From: Aurantiochytrium sp. KH105
Lineage: Eukaryota; Sar; Bigyra; Thraustochytrida; Thraustochytriidae
Direction: 5' to 3'
Assembly: GCA_003116975.1 (NCBI GenBank)
Contig: BGKB01000076.1
Coordinates: 310,001-374,000, forward strand
Length of the DNA stretch: 64,000 nt
Shown here: positions 28,081 through 38,800 of the stretch, piece after piece
Position numbering within the stretch: position 1 is the first letter of the stretch
Layout: each line of letters starts with the position of its first letter
Made by a program: the position numbers and the translations under genes
The notes under the pieces: model-generated
The model's database searches: none
What the model was told of the DNA's origin: nothing
What the model saw: the letters and a program-made list of their open reading frames with translations, nothing else

Positions 28081-28512
28081 ATGGCGCTTTCGCGACGCGA
28101 GGGGGCCGGGCTCTTTGACGGCTTCTTTGAGGCGATGCCGCTGGCGCGCATGTCGAGCAGCGACTGGCCGGTGATGAAGAGCGGGCTGTCGATGGACATG
28201 GTCGAAAAGGCCGACAGCTTCGTGGCACATGTCGACGTCCCCGGCGTGCCCAAGGAGGATGTGCACCTGAGCGTCGAGGAAGGCGTGCTCACGGTATCGG
28301 CGGACTACAAGCGTGAGAACGTGCAAAAGGCAGACGGCGACCGCGTACACTGGGTCGAGCGCTCGAGCGGCCACGTCTCGCGCAGCATCAAGCTCCCGGA
28401 CAATGTCGATGCGGAGGCCATCAAGGCCTCGCAAAAAGATGGCGTCCTTGAGATCGTCATCCCCAAGCCCGATGCCGAGGCGAAGAAGTCTCACCGCATC
28501 AACATTGACTAG
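28081..28512 (+). CDS. Small heat shock protein (HSP20/alpha-crystallin)
   Basis: 143 residues, the usual size for class I-type HSP20. The short N-terminal arm has M-P-L-A-R. The alpha-crystallin domain (about 40-135) begins at D-M-V-E-K-A-D-S-F-V-A-H-V-D-V-P-G-V. It includes K-E-D-V-H-L-S-V-E-E-G-V-L-T-V, the R-S-I-K-L-P-D-N-V-D region and the closing D-G-V-L-E-I-V-I-P-K-P. The C-terminal extension is short and lacks a clear I-x-I motif (R-I-N-I-D comes close). Such proteins are ATP-independent holdase chaperones that form oligomers in the cytosol. Stress induction is likely from the family. The sequence upstream shows only a weak heat-shock-element candidate. Confidence 0.95.
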   Translation: MALSRREGAGLFDGFFEAMPLARMSSSDWPVMKSGLSMDMVEKADSFVAHVDVPGVPKEDVHLSVEEGVLTVSADYKRENVQKADGDRVHWVERSSGHVSRSIKLPDNVDAEAIKASQKDGVLEIVIPKPDAEAKKSHRINID

Positions 28513-28945
28513 GCCCTCTTTAGGTCTAGGTCAAGCACGAGTGCTTGTGATGCACCCCTTTTTTTCTTGTCCGCGCACTGCTTTTAGACACCCACGCAAG
28601 ATGAACGAAGCATCAGGTGGAGGAAAAGTCGCAACGTGATGCAAGCTTTCTGTCAATCTACAAAAACCAAATGGTAATACATTTCTCTCTACATCGCTCT
28701 TATGTTTCTCCCTCCTTGTGTTGCGGCGATACATTTCTCCATCCAGATCGCTCTTGCGTTCCTCTCTCTTTGTGTTGCTACATTCATTTTATGAAATTCA
28801 GTCATCTGCTTGTAATTTTTGTCTACTAGGCAGTGCCGAAATCTTTAAGCTACACTCCATCCGTCAAGACAAGGAAAAAGTAAGAGTAAAAGTGCAATGA
28901 AATGTATTGGTAGAGTACAATGATTGTGTGCGGTTCAACTGGCGT
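28513..28945. other. Intergenic region between convergent genes
   Basis: 433 bases of low-GC sequence. A near-duplicate pair of about 35-40 bases is visible: 28681-28718 (ATTTCTCTCTACATCGCTCTTATG...) and 28732-28770 (ATTTCTCCATCCAGATCGCTCTTGCG...), both followed by TTTC/TTCC-TCTC and TTGTGTTGC. No gene is recognised. Confidence 0.5.
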
Positions 28946-31900
28946 TTATTCTCGGTCGTCATTCCTCTTTTTCGCCAGGTAAAGCGTAGTGCGGCGCATG
29001 TCCTCGCGCTTCGCAGCTTCGGCAATGGCAGTCTCGTCGATGCCATGAAGGGAAGTCGAAGCCGCCCTACGACTACCCTGGGCGCGAGTTTTTCTTTCAT
29101 TGGCAGAACCTGCGGCGCGGCCTTTCACCTTGCTCCTTGATCTCGATTTCTTGAATTCTTTCTTTGTGCCGGACGCTTGGTCTCGCGCTAGCTCACGGTT
29201 GCGGCGCTTTTGAAGACGCTCAATCTTGGTGCGCATGCGCTGCGTTTGCGGATGCTCGGGCCCAAGTGTCTCCTCGAATCCCTTGAGCGCTTGCTTACTT
29301 GCAATGAAAGCCTCGTCAAAGTTGCCCATAAGCTGATGCACGACCGCAATGTTATTGTATGCCCGCGCCACATGCGGGTGATTAAGAACAAGGTAGATCT
29401 GCAGGGCCTCCGTGTAGCTCAGAAGCGCTTCGTTGTAACGTTTGAGTTGAATGAGCACGGCACCCATATTGTAATAGGTATCGGCGACGCGGGCGTGCCT
29501 CATGCCGAAACAAGTCGAGAAAATCTCGAGAGCTTCCTCGTATGCTTCGAGCGCTTCGATGCAGAGGCCTTGTTCATCGTATACAACGGCAAGGTTGTTG
29601 ATACAGTCAGCAACTTGCGAACTGCGTGGCCCGTTGCCGCTGGTAAAGAGCAACCTGGCCTGTTGCAGACGCTCTGCAGCCCGCTCGTACTCGCCATGAG
29701 CGCTGAGGATAATAGCGGCGTGCTGCAGCACCGAGGCAATGGCCGATTCAGCCTCCTCTTCAGCGTAGACGGGGGAGACGTCTGCAAAGTCGCGAATGGC
29801 CTCGACAGCCCTGTCAAGGTGCTGCGTGGCGTCCTGCAGGTAGTTTTGCGAAGCAAAGGCGTCGGCAACGACGCGCAGGGTCTCGACGTGAACCGTGAGT
29901 GAAGCTTTCGAGTTCTCGAGCTGCTGCGAGACGCGCAGAGCACTCGCAAGGGTCTCGAGCGCTTGTTCCGTATCGCCCATGAGATAGTGGATTTTTCCGA
30001 TGCGCGAAATGGTCGCTGCGACCTCGACATCGATGTCTCCGAGCGCATCGCGGCGCAAGTCGAGCGCTTCTTGCGCTCTCCTCAGCGCGAGATTAAAGTT
30101 GCCTTGGTCCACGAGCACATCGGCCATACCAACGAGCACGTTACCTGCGAGAACGCTGTCGCGCTGGTCCGCAGGCAGCTTTCGAAGCCAGGACAGCGCT
30201 TCACTGAACTTTTCGTAGGCCTCCTCGGGTTTGCCAGACTGCACGAGCTCGAGAGCGGCCGTGTAGTGGTCGGAGATTTCGTCGAGAGAGTGGGTACTGC
30301 TAATGCGCTGTCGGCGGCCTCCCCTACCGCTTCGAAATCCACTACGAGCTCCGCTCGAGCCGGAAGACTGCGATGCCTTGGTGCTTTCGCCACTGCTCCC
30401 GCTCCAAATGCTCCCCTTGTCCCAAAAGTCGGACCCTGACGCGGCCCCACTGGCGCCGGCTGAAGAAGAGAACCCTGGGTCGTCACCTTTGTTGACGGCA
30501 TCGAGGATTTCATGGAGCTCTTGCTCGCGTACATTGCGCGAGCCAGCGCAAGCTTGGGCGAAACCGAGGGCCTCGTTCAATCTTGCAATGGCTTCTGCGC
30601 GAAGACCGAGTCTGAGGAGCAGAATTGCCTCGTTCTCAAGCAGGGCGGCTGCCTCCAGGCGGTGCTCATCGCTCCGGACCTGGCGTTTGCGCGTGACAAT
30701 GACAATTTGGGCGCGGATTGCTTCCAAGAGCCACGCCTCGAGATACAGCTGAACCTTGTCATTGATAGCCTGCGAGTTAAGTTTCTGCTGTCCCGCGGCA
30801 GTGCGGATGAGGCGGCCATCGCCACGCATCGAGGTTGTGGCATTGGCAAAATCAATGCTCGCAATGCGGCCGAGAATCTCCTCGCACGAGCCGACAAGGC
30901 GGCCCGGAAGAAACTGTGCATCAGCAGGCGGGCTGAGCACGGAGAGTTTGGCCTCGTGCTTTTCGGCAAAATAGAGCTCCCAGAGGCACCAAAGGCGGTC
31001 CAAGGGGGCCGGATCGTCCCAGGAAGGCAGCACGAGAGCAACTTCTGCAAATGTGCGAATCAGCCGATCGAGACCTGTAGTGATAAGTTCGCGACGGTGC
31101 GCCAGGAGCGCGCCGCGCGATACCTCTGCGCGCAGGGATGACCCCGTCGATTCTGGGAGCGCCTGGACGACACCAAAGACGTCGAGCCAGACGTATGATT
31201 TTTTGGGATTGCGACCCTGGAAATGGAGCGTGAGGGAGTCAAGGAGGTCCTGGAAACGCATGCCGCGCGAGTACGAAACAAAGAGGCCCTGGTTCGGCTT
31301 GCCAAGCGTACTTGGGTCATCGTAGGCGAGGACTTCATTAAAGGGGATATGCGCACCATCCACTTGGGGGTGGGGACGGATGATAAAGCTCACAACGTCC
31401 TCTACGGTCCATTGCGCGCGGTCTTTGGCGAGCAAAAGACTCTCTGGGATCTCAATTTGGCCCACGTCAGGGACCAGAGCAATGACGGTATCGTTGTCGT
31501 CGGCATTGGGGCTGAGTTTGAGGATGGATGCCCCGCGCGGGATGTTCTTTTCACGATCTTTGATGGTGCAGAGAAAGTCTCGCTGCAAGACACAGACGTC
31601 GAGGTTTTCGCCGAGAATTTCTTGCAAGACGGCGTCCCAGAACTCCTTCAAGAAGTGCATGGAGACGGGGCGGTGGTCGCAAAAGCCGCCGCACGAGGAG
31701 ACGACGGCCTGCTTGGCTTTGCTGGACCCGCCGTGAATGCGCGAGAACCTTCCCCCGCGGGACTTTCTCATGTTGCTTGACTTCCTCGAGGCGCCTGTTT
31801 TCCTCGACGTCCTGGAGGCTCGCAGCTTGGACAGCGAGAACCGCGCCGTTCTGCTCGTCCTGGTCGGCTGCTGCCTCCGCTGCGCCTCCTCCTCCTCCTC

Positions 31901-31975
31901 CTCGCACTCCGACTCGGACTCCGACGACACCTCGTACCCGCCCTCCGCGTTGCGCTTGCGCAGCATGGCCCTCAT
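28946..31975 (-). CDS. TIR-like domain plus kinesin-light-chain-type TPR protein
   Basis: 1009 residues. The N-terminal 90 are acidic and then Arg/Ser-rich. A middle region at about 228-370 resembles the TIR/SEFIR-type fold found in many algal and stramenopile proteins. It shows G-L-F-V-S-Y-S-R-G-M-R-F-Q-D-L-L, S-Y-V-W-L-D-V-F-G-V-V-Q, A-L-V-L-P-S-W-D-D-P and the conserved L-W-C-L-W-E-L-Y-F-A. A Ser-rich linker (about 500-555) follows. The region about 568-930 carries at least eight TPR repeats of the kinesin-light-chain/nephrocystin type (repeated A-x-x-Y-x-x-A-L-x-I, for example V-A-D-T-Y-Y-N-M-G and A-R-A-Y-N-N-I-A). The tail is basic. The role is not known. Signalling or scaffolding by oligomerised TPRs is inference, and whether the TIR-like part is an NADase cannot be judged because the catalytic Glu is uncertain. 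Confidence 0.75.
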   Translation of the reverse strand: MRAMLRKRNAEGGYEVSSESESECEEEEEEAQRRQQPTRTSRTARFSLSKLRASRTSRKTGASRKSSNMRKSRGGRFSRIHGGSSKAKQAVVSSCGGFCDHRPVSMHFLKEFWDAVLQEILGENLDVCVLQRDFLCTIKDREKNIPRGASILKLSPNADDNDTVIALVPDVGQIEIPESLLLAKDRAQWTVEDVVSFIIRPHPQVDGAHIPFNEVLAYDDPSTLGKPNQGLFVSYSRGMRFQDLLDSLTLHFQGRNPKKSYVWLDVFGVVQALPESTGSSLRAEVSRGALLAHRRELITTGLDRLIRTFAEVALVLPSWDDPAPLDRLWCLWELYFAEKHEAKLSVLSPPADAQFLPGRLVGSCEEILGRIASIDFANATTSMRGDGRLIRTAAGQQKLNSQAINDKVQLYLEAWLLEAIRAQIVIVTRKRQVRSDEHRLEAAALLENEAILLLRLGLRAEAIARLNEALGFAQACAGSRNVREQELHEILDAVNKGDDPGFSSSAGASGAASGSDFWDKGSIWSGSSGESTKASQSSGSSGARSGFRSGRGGRRQRISSTHSLDEISDHYTAALELVQSGKPEEAYEKFSEALSWLRKLPADQRDSVLAGNVLVGMADVLVDQGNFNLALRRAQEALDLRRDALGDIDVEVAATISRIGKIHYLMGDTEQALETLASALRVSQQLENSKASLTVHVETLRVVADAFASQNYLQDATQHLDRAVEAIRDFADVSPVYAEEEAESAIASVLQHAAIILSAHGEYERAAERLQQARLLFTSGNGPRSSQVADCINNLAVVYDEQGLCIEALEAYEEALEIFSTCFGMRHARVADTYYNMGAVLIQLKRYNEALLSYTEALQIYLVLNHPHVARAYNNIAVVHQLMGNFDEAFIASKQALKGFEETLGPEHPQTQRMRTKIERLQKRRNRELARDQASGTKKEFKKSRSRSKVKGRAAGSANERKTRAQGSRRAASTSLHGIDETAIAEAAKREDMRRTTLYLAKKRNDDRE

Positions 31976-32969
31976 GGCCTCCTATCTCCTCCCTTTCACG
32001 CGCTCCGCCCTCCCTGCACGCGCCGGCCTCGTCCAGCTCGCCGCGATCGTCGCTCTCTTTGCGGGTCTGCTCGCCCGCGGCCTGCGCGCCGCGAAAGGCC
32101 TCCGCCTTCGACCTCGCCTTCGCCGCGCGTCGCTGCCGCGCCCGCGCGCGTCGCGGACGAACTCGGTTGCGGGCGCCGCGGAGGGAAGGGTCTCCACGTT
32201 CGCCCGGAGGCTCGACGGCGAGGGCCTGGATGGAGATGGAGGGAGGGAGGCAGAGAGGCACAGAAAAGACGAACGATCGAGGCGTGCCTGCGTTGGATAG
32301 ATTGATGGACGAGCCTCGACACGACACGACGCGCCACGACACGACACGACGCGAGGCGAGACGAGACGAGACGACGTCCGCGCCAAGCCCTGCGCTGCTC
32401 TGCGCTGCGCTGCTTCGCGTCAGCCTGGGCCGGCGAGGAGATAGATGGGCTGATTAGTAAGTCTCTGGTCTGCTCTGCTCGGCCGGGTGCAAGCAAGGCC
32501 ACTCCGCCGGGCGCGTGCAGTGCGGCGCCGCGACACGATGCTCGCCGTCGCGCGCCGCGTCTGCTGCACTTCGCTCGGCTGGCTGCCTGGTTGCCTGGCT
32601 GCCTGGCTGGCTGGCTGCCTGCCCGCCGCGTCGGCTCAGCGGCTGCGAGCGCGACTCGGAGCGGCGCGCGCGGCTGCGGCGATATGAGACTGCCGCGGGG
32701 GGCGGCGCGGGCGCGCTCTGCACTGCACGCAGGAAGGAGACGAGGTCGATGGAGAGCGCCGCGCCAGGCCTGCCTGCCTCTAGAGTCTGTATACCGACGC
32801 AACGCAAGCCTCTCGCCTCGCCAAGCCAGGCCAGGCCAAACCGCAGGCTTCGTTCGCCGCAGGCTTCGTTCGCTGCCGGCACGGATGGAGGACGGGCGGC
32901 TTCGGAGGGAGCGGCTGAGATTCTGCGATTGATTGGGCGACGATGGCTTCGGCACCGTAGCTGACCGCA

Positions 32970-33000
<31 letters not shown>

Positions 33001-33001
33001 C
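32970..33001. repeat. CAGG tetranucleotide array
   Basis: About eight tandem GCAG/CAGG units, perfect by eye, in the gene-free stretch. Confidence 0.85.
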
Positions 33002-35359
33002 ACGCTCGCTCACTGTCAACAGGCACAGTGATGCGTTTCCTTTCCTTGATTCGCGTCGACCGCTCAACAGCCTGTCGTGATGATTCGCCGGCCACGCGCG
33101 GATGGTAGGCGGGCTGCAAGGAAGGAAGTGGCGAGGGGGAGGGCTTCATGCAGCGCGTCCGTTCACTGCGCCAGCTAGACCGCCTCATCATTCCATCCCA
33201 TCCCATTGGCCACCCATTCGTTCGAAATCAGCCCTTATCTACTTACATCATCGATGCATGGTTTATCATCGGCATCCATGTCAACATGTTCCATCCAGGC
33301 CTCGCCCGTGACGGCGGCGGCCCGCCTGCCTCCTCCCGGGTAGAAAGTCCCGCTGCGCTGCTACCGGAATTCAATCAAGCGCCTCTCCCCTGGAACTCCA
33401 CGCCCCGGGCGACCACTCAAAGCCTCGCTCGCTCTCCCGCCCCGCGCTCGCCGCTTCTGCGCTTGCTCCGCCCTGCGCGCGCGAAGCAAGGAGGCGAATC
33501 GGGGAATCGAGGCGAGGCGAATCAGGGAGAATCGAGGAGAGGAGGAGAGGACACGGAGCGCCATGGCAGCGCTCGAGATTCCAGCTGTGGGGCCTTCTCG
33601 GCACTTACGTTACCCCCCGCGGTCCCGCAGCGGGGGAAGGGCGCGTCCTTCTGCGGGTTCTGCACGTCGTCGTCGCCCGCGGCGCCGTGACGGGGCTGGC
33701 GCGGTATAGCAGTACTAGCGCAGCTGGCAGGTTCGTGATCGGCGGCCGGACGGCGGGGAGCCCGGCTTGCACGTCGGCATCTCGGCCTGGCTGCTCTTGT
33801 CTGCAGGCTTGCTTGCCCAGAATACCGCGGCCGCGACAGACAGTTGCGTGCTTCGCCGAGTAGTGACTGTGAGTGCGTGCCTTGCTGTTGTGCGGGAGCT
33901 CGAGTGATCGGTGGCGGTTGCGATGAAGCTGGCGTCCAGGGCCAGTTCGCTGTTGCTTGGTCGGGCGTGCGGTCGCGGCTCCTCGACCAAGCGCGTCAGC
34001 AAGACGTGACGGAAGGCGAGGACTGCGATCAGCCAGCTGCAGCTGCGATGCAACTGCAAGCAACAGCAACAGCGACGGCAGGCAACAGCAAGGAAGGCAA
34101 GCAGGCCATCCACAGTCACGGTCTCCAGCCCCGCCTCGGCCAACCAGCCTCTGCTGGCCGCCGCCTGCCGCCACGACCGGCCGACCGGCGCCCGCGGCAC
34201 GTGACGGAAACGGCGGGGCCAGGTCCGGGGGCGGCGCGCTGTCAGAACGATCGAGCGGTCGGGCGATCGATCGATCAATCGAAGCGCCGACGGCCACTGG
34301 CTATGGTGGCGCGGTCGGCCGCGGTCGGTCAGGGAGAAAGAAGAGGAGAGCGGCGGCGGCCGTGGCCGGAGCAGCAGCCCCACACCGGCGCGCGCGTGCG
34401 TCGATCACACTTCCGGGCGCCACATCAGCGCGCTTGTTACAGGCTTCGCAGCCGTTTGCAAAGGTCGGCCGAGCCTGGCTGGACACCTTCAAGGTGCGGA
34501 GCTAGCAGGGTTGACAGAGCGTGCCGCCTCTGAATTGCATCTGCATCTGGCTGTGGCTGCTGCAGATGCAGCGACTTCGTCGCCTGCGCGTCGCGGGTGC
34601 AGGCGGGAGGCGGGGGCGAGGGTTTGTCGGAGGCAGGGCGGATGACTCGGGGCGAAGGAAATTTTTGAGGGAGTCGTTCGCTTGGTAAAAAGGTCCCGGT
34701 GGTCAGGTCAGGACATTTCCCCCCTCCAACCAAGTCGTCTTGCCGGGGCATTTTCCTTGCCGCCAGCCAGGCGGCCTCGTCTGAGACCTGCTTCGCCTCA
34801 AGAGGATAGCGGGTTCTCGTGCTGGCGCGCTCACCTCGTTCGTTCGTCGTTCTTTTGGGCTGTGTGCAGCGTCTTGGACTTGCCATTGGCGGCTGCAACA
34901 GCAGGCTGGCCAGGATCCCGGAGTGGTTGGCTGGCAGGTTTGTCCCGGAGGTGGGTACACCGTGTCCGAGCGTGTCCTTGTGCGTTGTTCCGGTGACCGA
35001 GGGACGCGAGCGAGGACCGCTTCGCCCCAAACTTTGATCAAAGAATCTCGCACGCGCGCGGTCGATGCCCTTTTTGCAGCCTGCAGCTGCCGGCAGTGGC
35101 ACTCGCAGTGGCTACCAGACTTGGTCTTGGCGACCTGTGATCAGGCCTCTGTCGCGAACGAGATTGCCAGCCAGCCCAGCCCTGCCCCAGCGTTGACTGA
35201 CACAGGCTGAGCTAGCGAAAGCCATCATCTTTCTTTCTGTCGCCGCACGAACACCGCGAGCACGCTCGCAGGTCACCCACCACCCAGCTAGCTAGCTAGC
35301 TTGCTTGCTTGCTTCGTCGGAGACCATCTCCGTAGTGGGAGCAGCTTTACATTGGGTCC

Positions 35360-35402
35360 TCTTCCTCTTCTTCTTCTTCTTCTTCTTCTTCTTCTTCTTC
35401 TC
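35360..35402. repeat. CTT trinucleotide array
   Basis: About 14 CTT units (one early CTC interruption) lie some 420 bases upstream of the SHPRH-like gene start. Poly-Leu and poly-Lys/Glu frames through it are artefacts. Confidence 0.85.
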
Positions 35403-35746
35403 TACTTTCCATGGCAGTGTCACAATGATGGTCGTCCAGAGCGAGGCGGCGGGCGCGGAGAGCGACGCGATCAGCACGCTCTCGTGCCCAATGCTCGCAC
35501 GGAGGCGGGCTCGCGTCTTCCCAGCGCGCTCCGGAGGCGGTGGCGGCGGCTGCATGGCGCGCGAAGGAGCGGCGTCGACCGCCTCCTAGAAGATGGGCCC
35601 GCACGCATAGATAGTAGTATCCCGAAGAACCAACGCGCAGAGCCATAAACGACAGGACCAAGCCAACTCTCGCAAGCCCAGACGCTCGCTCGCTCGCGCG
35701 CGCGCGACGCCCGCGGGCAGGCAGCCAGCGCCTGCCAGGGCAGACA

Positions 35747-35748
<2 letters not shown>

Positions 35749-35781
<33 letters not shown>
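35749..35781. repeat. CAG trinucleotide array (11 copies)
   Basis: Perfect CAG repeat ending 36 bases before the ATG of the SHPRH-like gene, probably in its 5' leader. Confidence 0.85.
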
Positions 35782-35783
<2 letters not shown>

Positions 35784-35817
35784 GGCCCCTCCGGCGGCGG
35801 AGAGTGCGGGCTGAGGC

Positions 35818-38800
35818 ATGGGCCGCAAGAAGGCGTCGCGGCCAGGGCGCTTGCCCGCGAGCCGCGACGCGGGCGACAACTCCGTGGCGCTCGCTGCCTT
35901 CGAGGTGCGTCTGTCGCAGGCAGAACGTGGAGCTCAGCTCGGCGCCTTTGGCCGCGGAGATCCAGAAGACGACGACGGCGACGACAGCGACCATGGCAAG
36001 TCGTGGATCGTGCCCGACGATCACGACGTCATCATCATTGACGATGAAGATGACGATCGGGAGAACGACCAAGCTCGCTTCAACAGCGCAGACATGGCCG
36101 CCTTGGATGGCGAGGAAGTCGAGCCCAAACGACCTGCCCCGCAACCTGGCAATCTCCTCCGGGAAGCGTGCTGCATCAATCTACAGAATCCAGACGACGC
36201 CAGTCCCGATGAAGACGCTGGCGTTCCTCTTGCCGTGGTGCAACTCGACTTTTACAAGAGTCTCGGTAACGATGTAGTCCTCTTTTACAAATCAATCAAA
36301 CAAGGGGCAAGAGAAGAAGAAGAAGAAGGAGATAAAGGAGTTCACGCCCCCGTGGACTTTGGTACCCCGGATGACGGCGCGCTCGAAATGTTCCTCGTGC
36401 GCGGTCTTGCCGACGAGCACCTAGCGTTGTCTATTCGTCGCGGCGGAATGGAACGTTTTCGGGGCATTGCCTCCTATTGGATGGGGGGCACCGAAAACCA
36501 GCTCGAGGCTCTCGCAGAGCTCGTCACGCGAGGCGACCTACACGTTCGCTGCAAGACAGTGGCGCGAGGAGACCGTCAGGTACTACACTACGAAATCAGT
36601 CTTCCCCGTGAGAATCTTTTAGAAACGCGCATGGAGGCCATCTTGGCAAAGCTGCCCACGTTCCAGAATCTTACGTGGTCCATTCGACCCATTCTTGTGG
36701 TTTTTGAGTGGATCTTCCCTGGATCAGTGTCTACTGTCAGCGCTGACTGGGAGCGGATCGCGGCGCTCGGGCCAAACAGTAAGACCCCGGCCCCATCCTC
36801 TGCTGCTGCTAAACTCGGAGCTCTCGTCGACCCCGCACGATTGTTTTACGCAATCCGGCCATCACAGACCCGTGCCCAACTCGAGGCCCAATATCTTCCG
36901 CAAGGGCTCAACGCGTCCCTTCGGCCATACCAGAGCCGCGCTGTCCGCTGGATGCTCGAGCACGAAGGCCTTGTCACCGTTCGCGCCGCTGATCGGGTGC
37001 AGGCCAATATTCTCTCGGCGATTTTTGGCGATTACATGGCTGCAGACGGAACAGAGATACAGTTTTGTCCCTTCAACGGGGCCATGTGCCAGCCCTCTGC
37101 AAACGCAATTCTGGACGAAGACCAGCGCGGTAGTCTTGGCGCCTTTGCGACAGGGGGTATCCTTGCTGACGAAATGGGACTCGGCAAAACGGTAGAGGTT
37201 ATCACCCTCGTCCTCGCGCATCGTGCTGCGAATGCTCGATTGTTTTCGCCCTTGATCGACCCCTTCCAAACACGTGCGCTTGGTTCGCCGCAAAATACCG
37301 ACAACGAGGACATTGTTTGCGTTTGCAATCTTCCGGAGGCGCAACTCCCTGGTGGCACCGTTCAGTGTCACTTTTGCGGCCAGTGGCAGCATCTTTTGTG
37401 CAGCCTCAACTACTCAAAGACACAAGCGAACCCACAAAACCTCGAAGAGACTGTCCATGTGTGTCTTTCCTGCCGAGCAACGCGCAATGGAGACCATCAA
37501 CCTCCGATCAAGGGGACGCTCATTGTGTGCCCTGTTTCCATTGCCGCTCAATGGCTTTCAGAAATCGACCATCACACGAGTTCAGGGACGCTCAAGGTGC
37601 TCATGTACGAGGGCGTCCGTGCAATTCGATCGAACATTGAGCGTGCCCTTCGCGTGGTTTGCGATTTGCATAACAAAATCCTCAAGTCGCCCGCTCGCGC
37701 TGCCGACCTCGAGCCCCAGCTGCAAGCCGCTATTCGCACCTATGAAACTGCGGTTGCGCCTCTTTGGCCGCAATATCTCGCCACTTTTGACGTCATTGTT
37801 ACCACCTACAGCGTTCTGCGTCTCGAAGTCCACCACGTACAAACCGCAACACGTCAGCGTGCAGATGAGCGCTTCCATTTGCGTCGCAAAAAACGCTACT
37901 TCTCGCCACCTTCGCCACTGACTTCGGTCACCTGGTTTCGAGTCTGTCTCGACGAGGCCCAGGAAGTTGAATCCTCTGCGGCGGCTGCAGCCGAAATGGC
38001 AAAAAATCTGCAAGCACGCTTTCGCTGGTGTGTCACTGGTACACCGGTTGGCAAGCATGGGCTTGAGGACCTCTTTGGCTTGCTTCTCTTTCTACGTGTG
38101 CCCGTTCTTAGCGATCCTGCGTGGTGGAATGCCGCCGTGGTACAGCCCCTTGCAGGTAAACGCCGGGGCGCCTTCCGTCGTCTTGCCACGGCTTTTCAGG
38201 GCATTCTCTGGCGCAACACCAAAGAGACGGTACAAGAAGAGCTTCGGCTTCCTAGTCTGACGGAGCACATTCATCGGCTCGAGTTCACAGCGATTGAGGC
38301 GCACTTTTACCGCAATCAACACGTTGCTGTCGCGAATCTGGCCTCCGAGGGCTTGCGGGGTGCTCGTGCCAACGGGGTGCCAGCACCATCTGCGGGAAAG
38401 CAACAGAAAAAGTCAACACTTGAAACAGCCATGCCACACCTTTTACGCCTGCGTCAAGCTTGTTGCCACCCGCAGATCGGAAGCTTTGGTCTCCGAGACG
38501 GTGGTCATGCGGGACGCGGACGCCGCAAGCGCGCTCGTCGCGTTGGCGCAGGACAGGACGCCTCGATCGGGGCTGCAGCTCAAGTCGAACGCGGCCGTTC
38601 CGCGGATGCCCCCATGACAATGGAGGAAATTTACAAACAGCTCGTTAATAAGGCCAAGCTCGAGTGCGAGGAATCGCAGCGTCTCCTGCTCATGAACACT
38701 AATGCCACCGCGGGCCTTCGCTTGCTCAAGGACGAGCCATCAAAGGCCCGTGAGATTTATCAGCGTGCTCTCGCCCTCATGAACAAGCATGAAAAAGAGG

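Larger units (their letters stand above)
31976..35817. other. 3.8 kb GC-rich stretch without a recognisable gene
   Basis: Long frames are open on all strands here, but their translations are Arg, Ala, Ser and Pro-rich and shadow one another, with no domain, signal peptide or consistent codon pattern. The stretch contains many short tandem units: GACAC/GACGA near 32320-32375, CTGCCTGG near 32580-32625, CAGG at 32970-33001, GAGGC/AATCG near 33480-33545, TAGC/TTGC at 35284-35316, CTT at 35360-35402. A possible hairpin (C-C-C-C-C-G-C paired with G-C-G-G-G-G-G) lies near 33614-33637. It must hold the promoters of the two divergent neighbours. A non-coding RNA gene is possible but not shown. Confidence 0.5.

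Noticed and set aside
27446-28174. Open frame with a long Lys-Ser tract, and the antisense poly-Leu frame at 27616-28494
   Set aside because: Both are translations of the (CAAGAG)23 array and its flanks; the antisense frame also lies opposite the HSP20 gene.
31996-35102. Several frames of 200-330 residues on both strands in the gene-free stretch
   Set aside because: They overlap one another, are Arg/Ala/Ser/Pro-rich and have no recognisable domain or consistent coding pattern.
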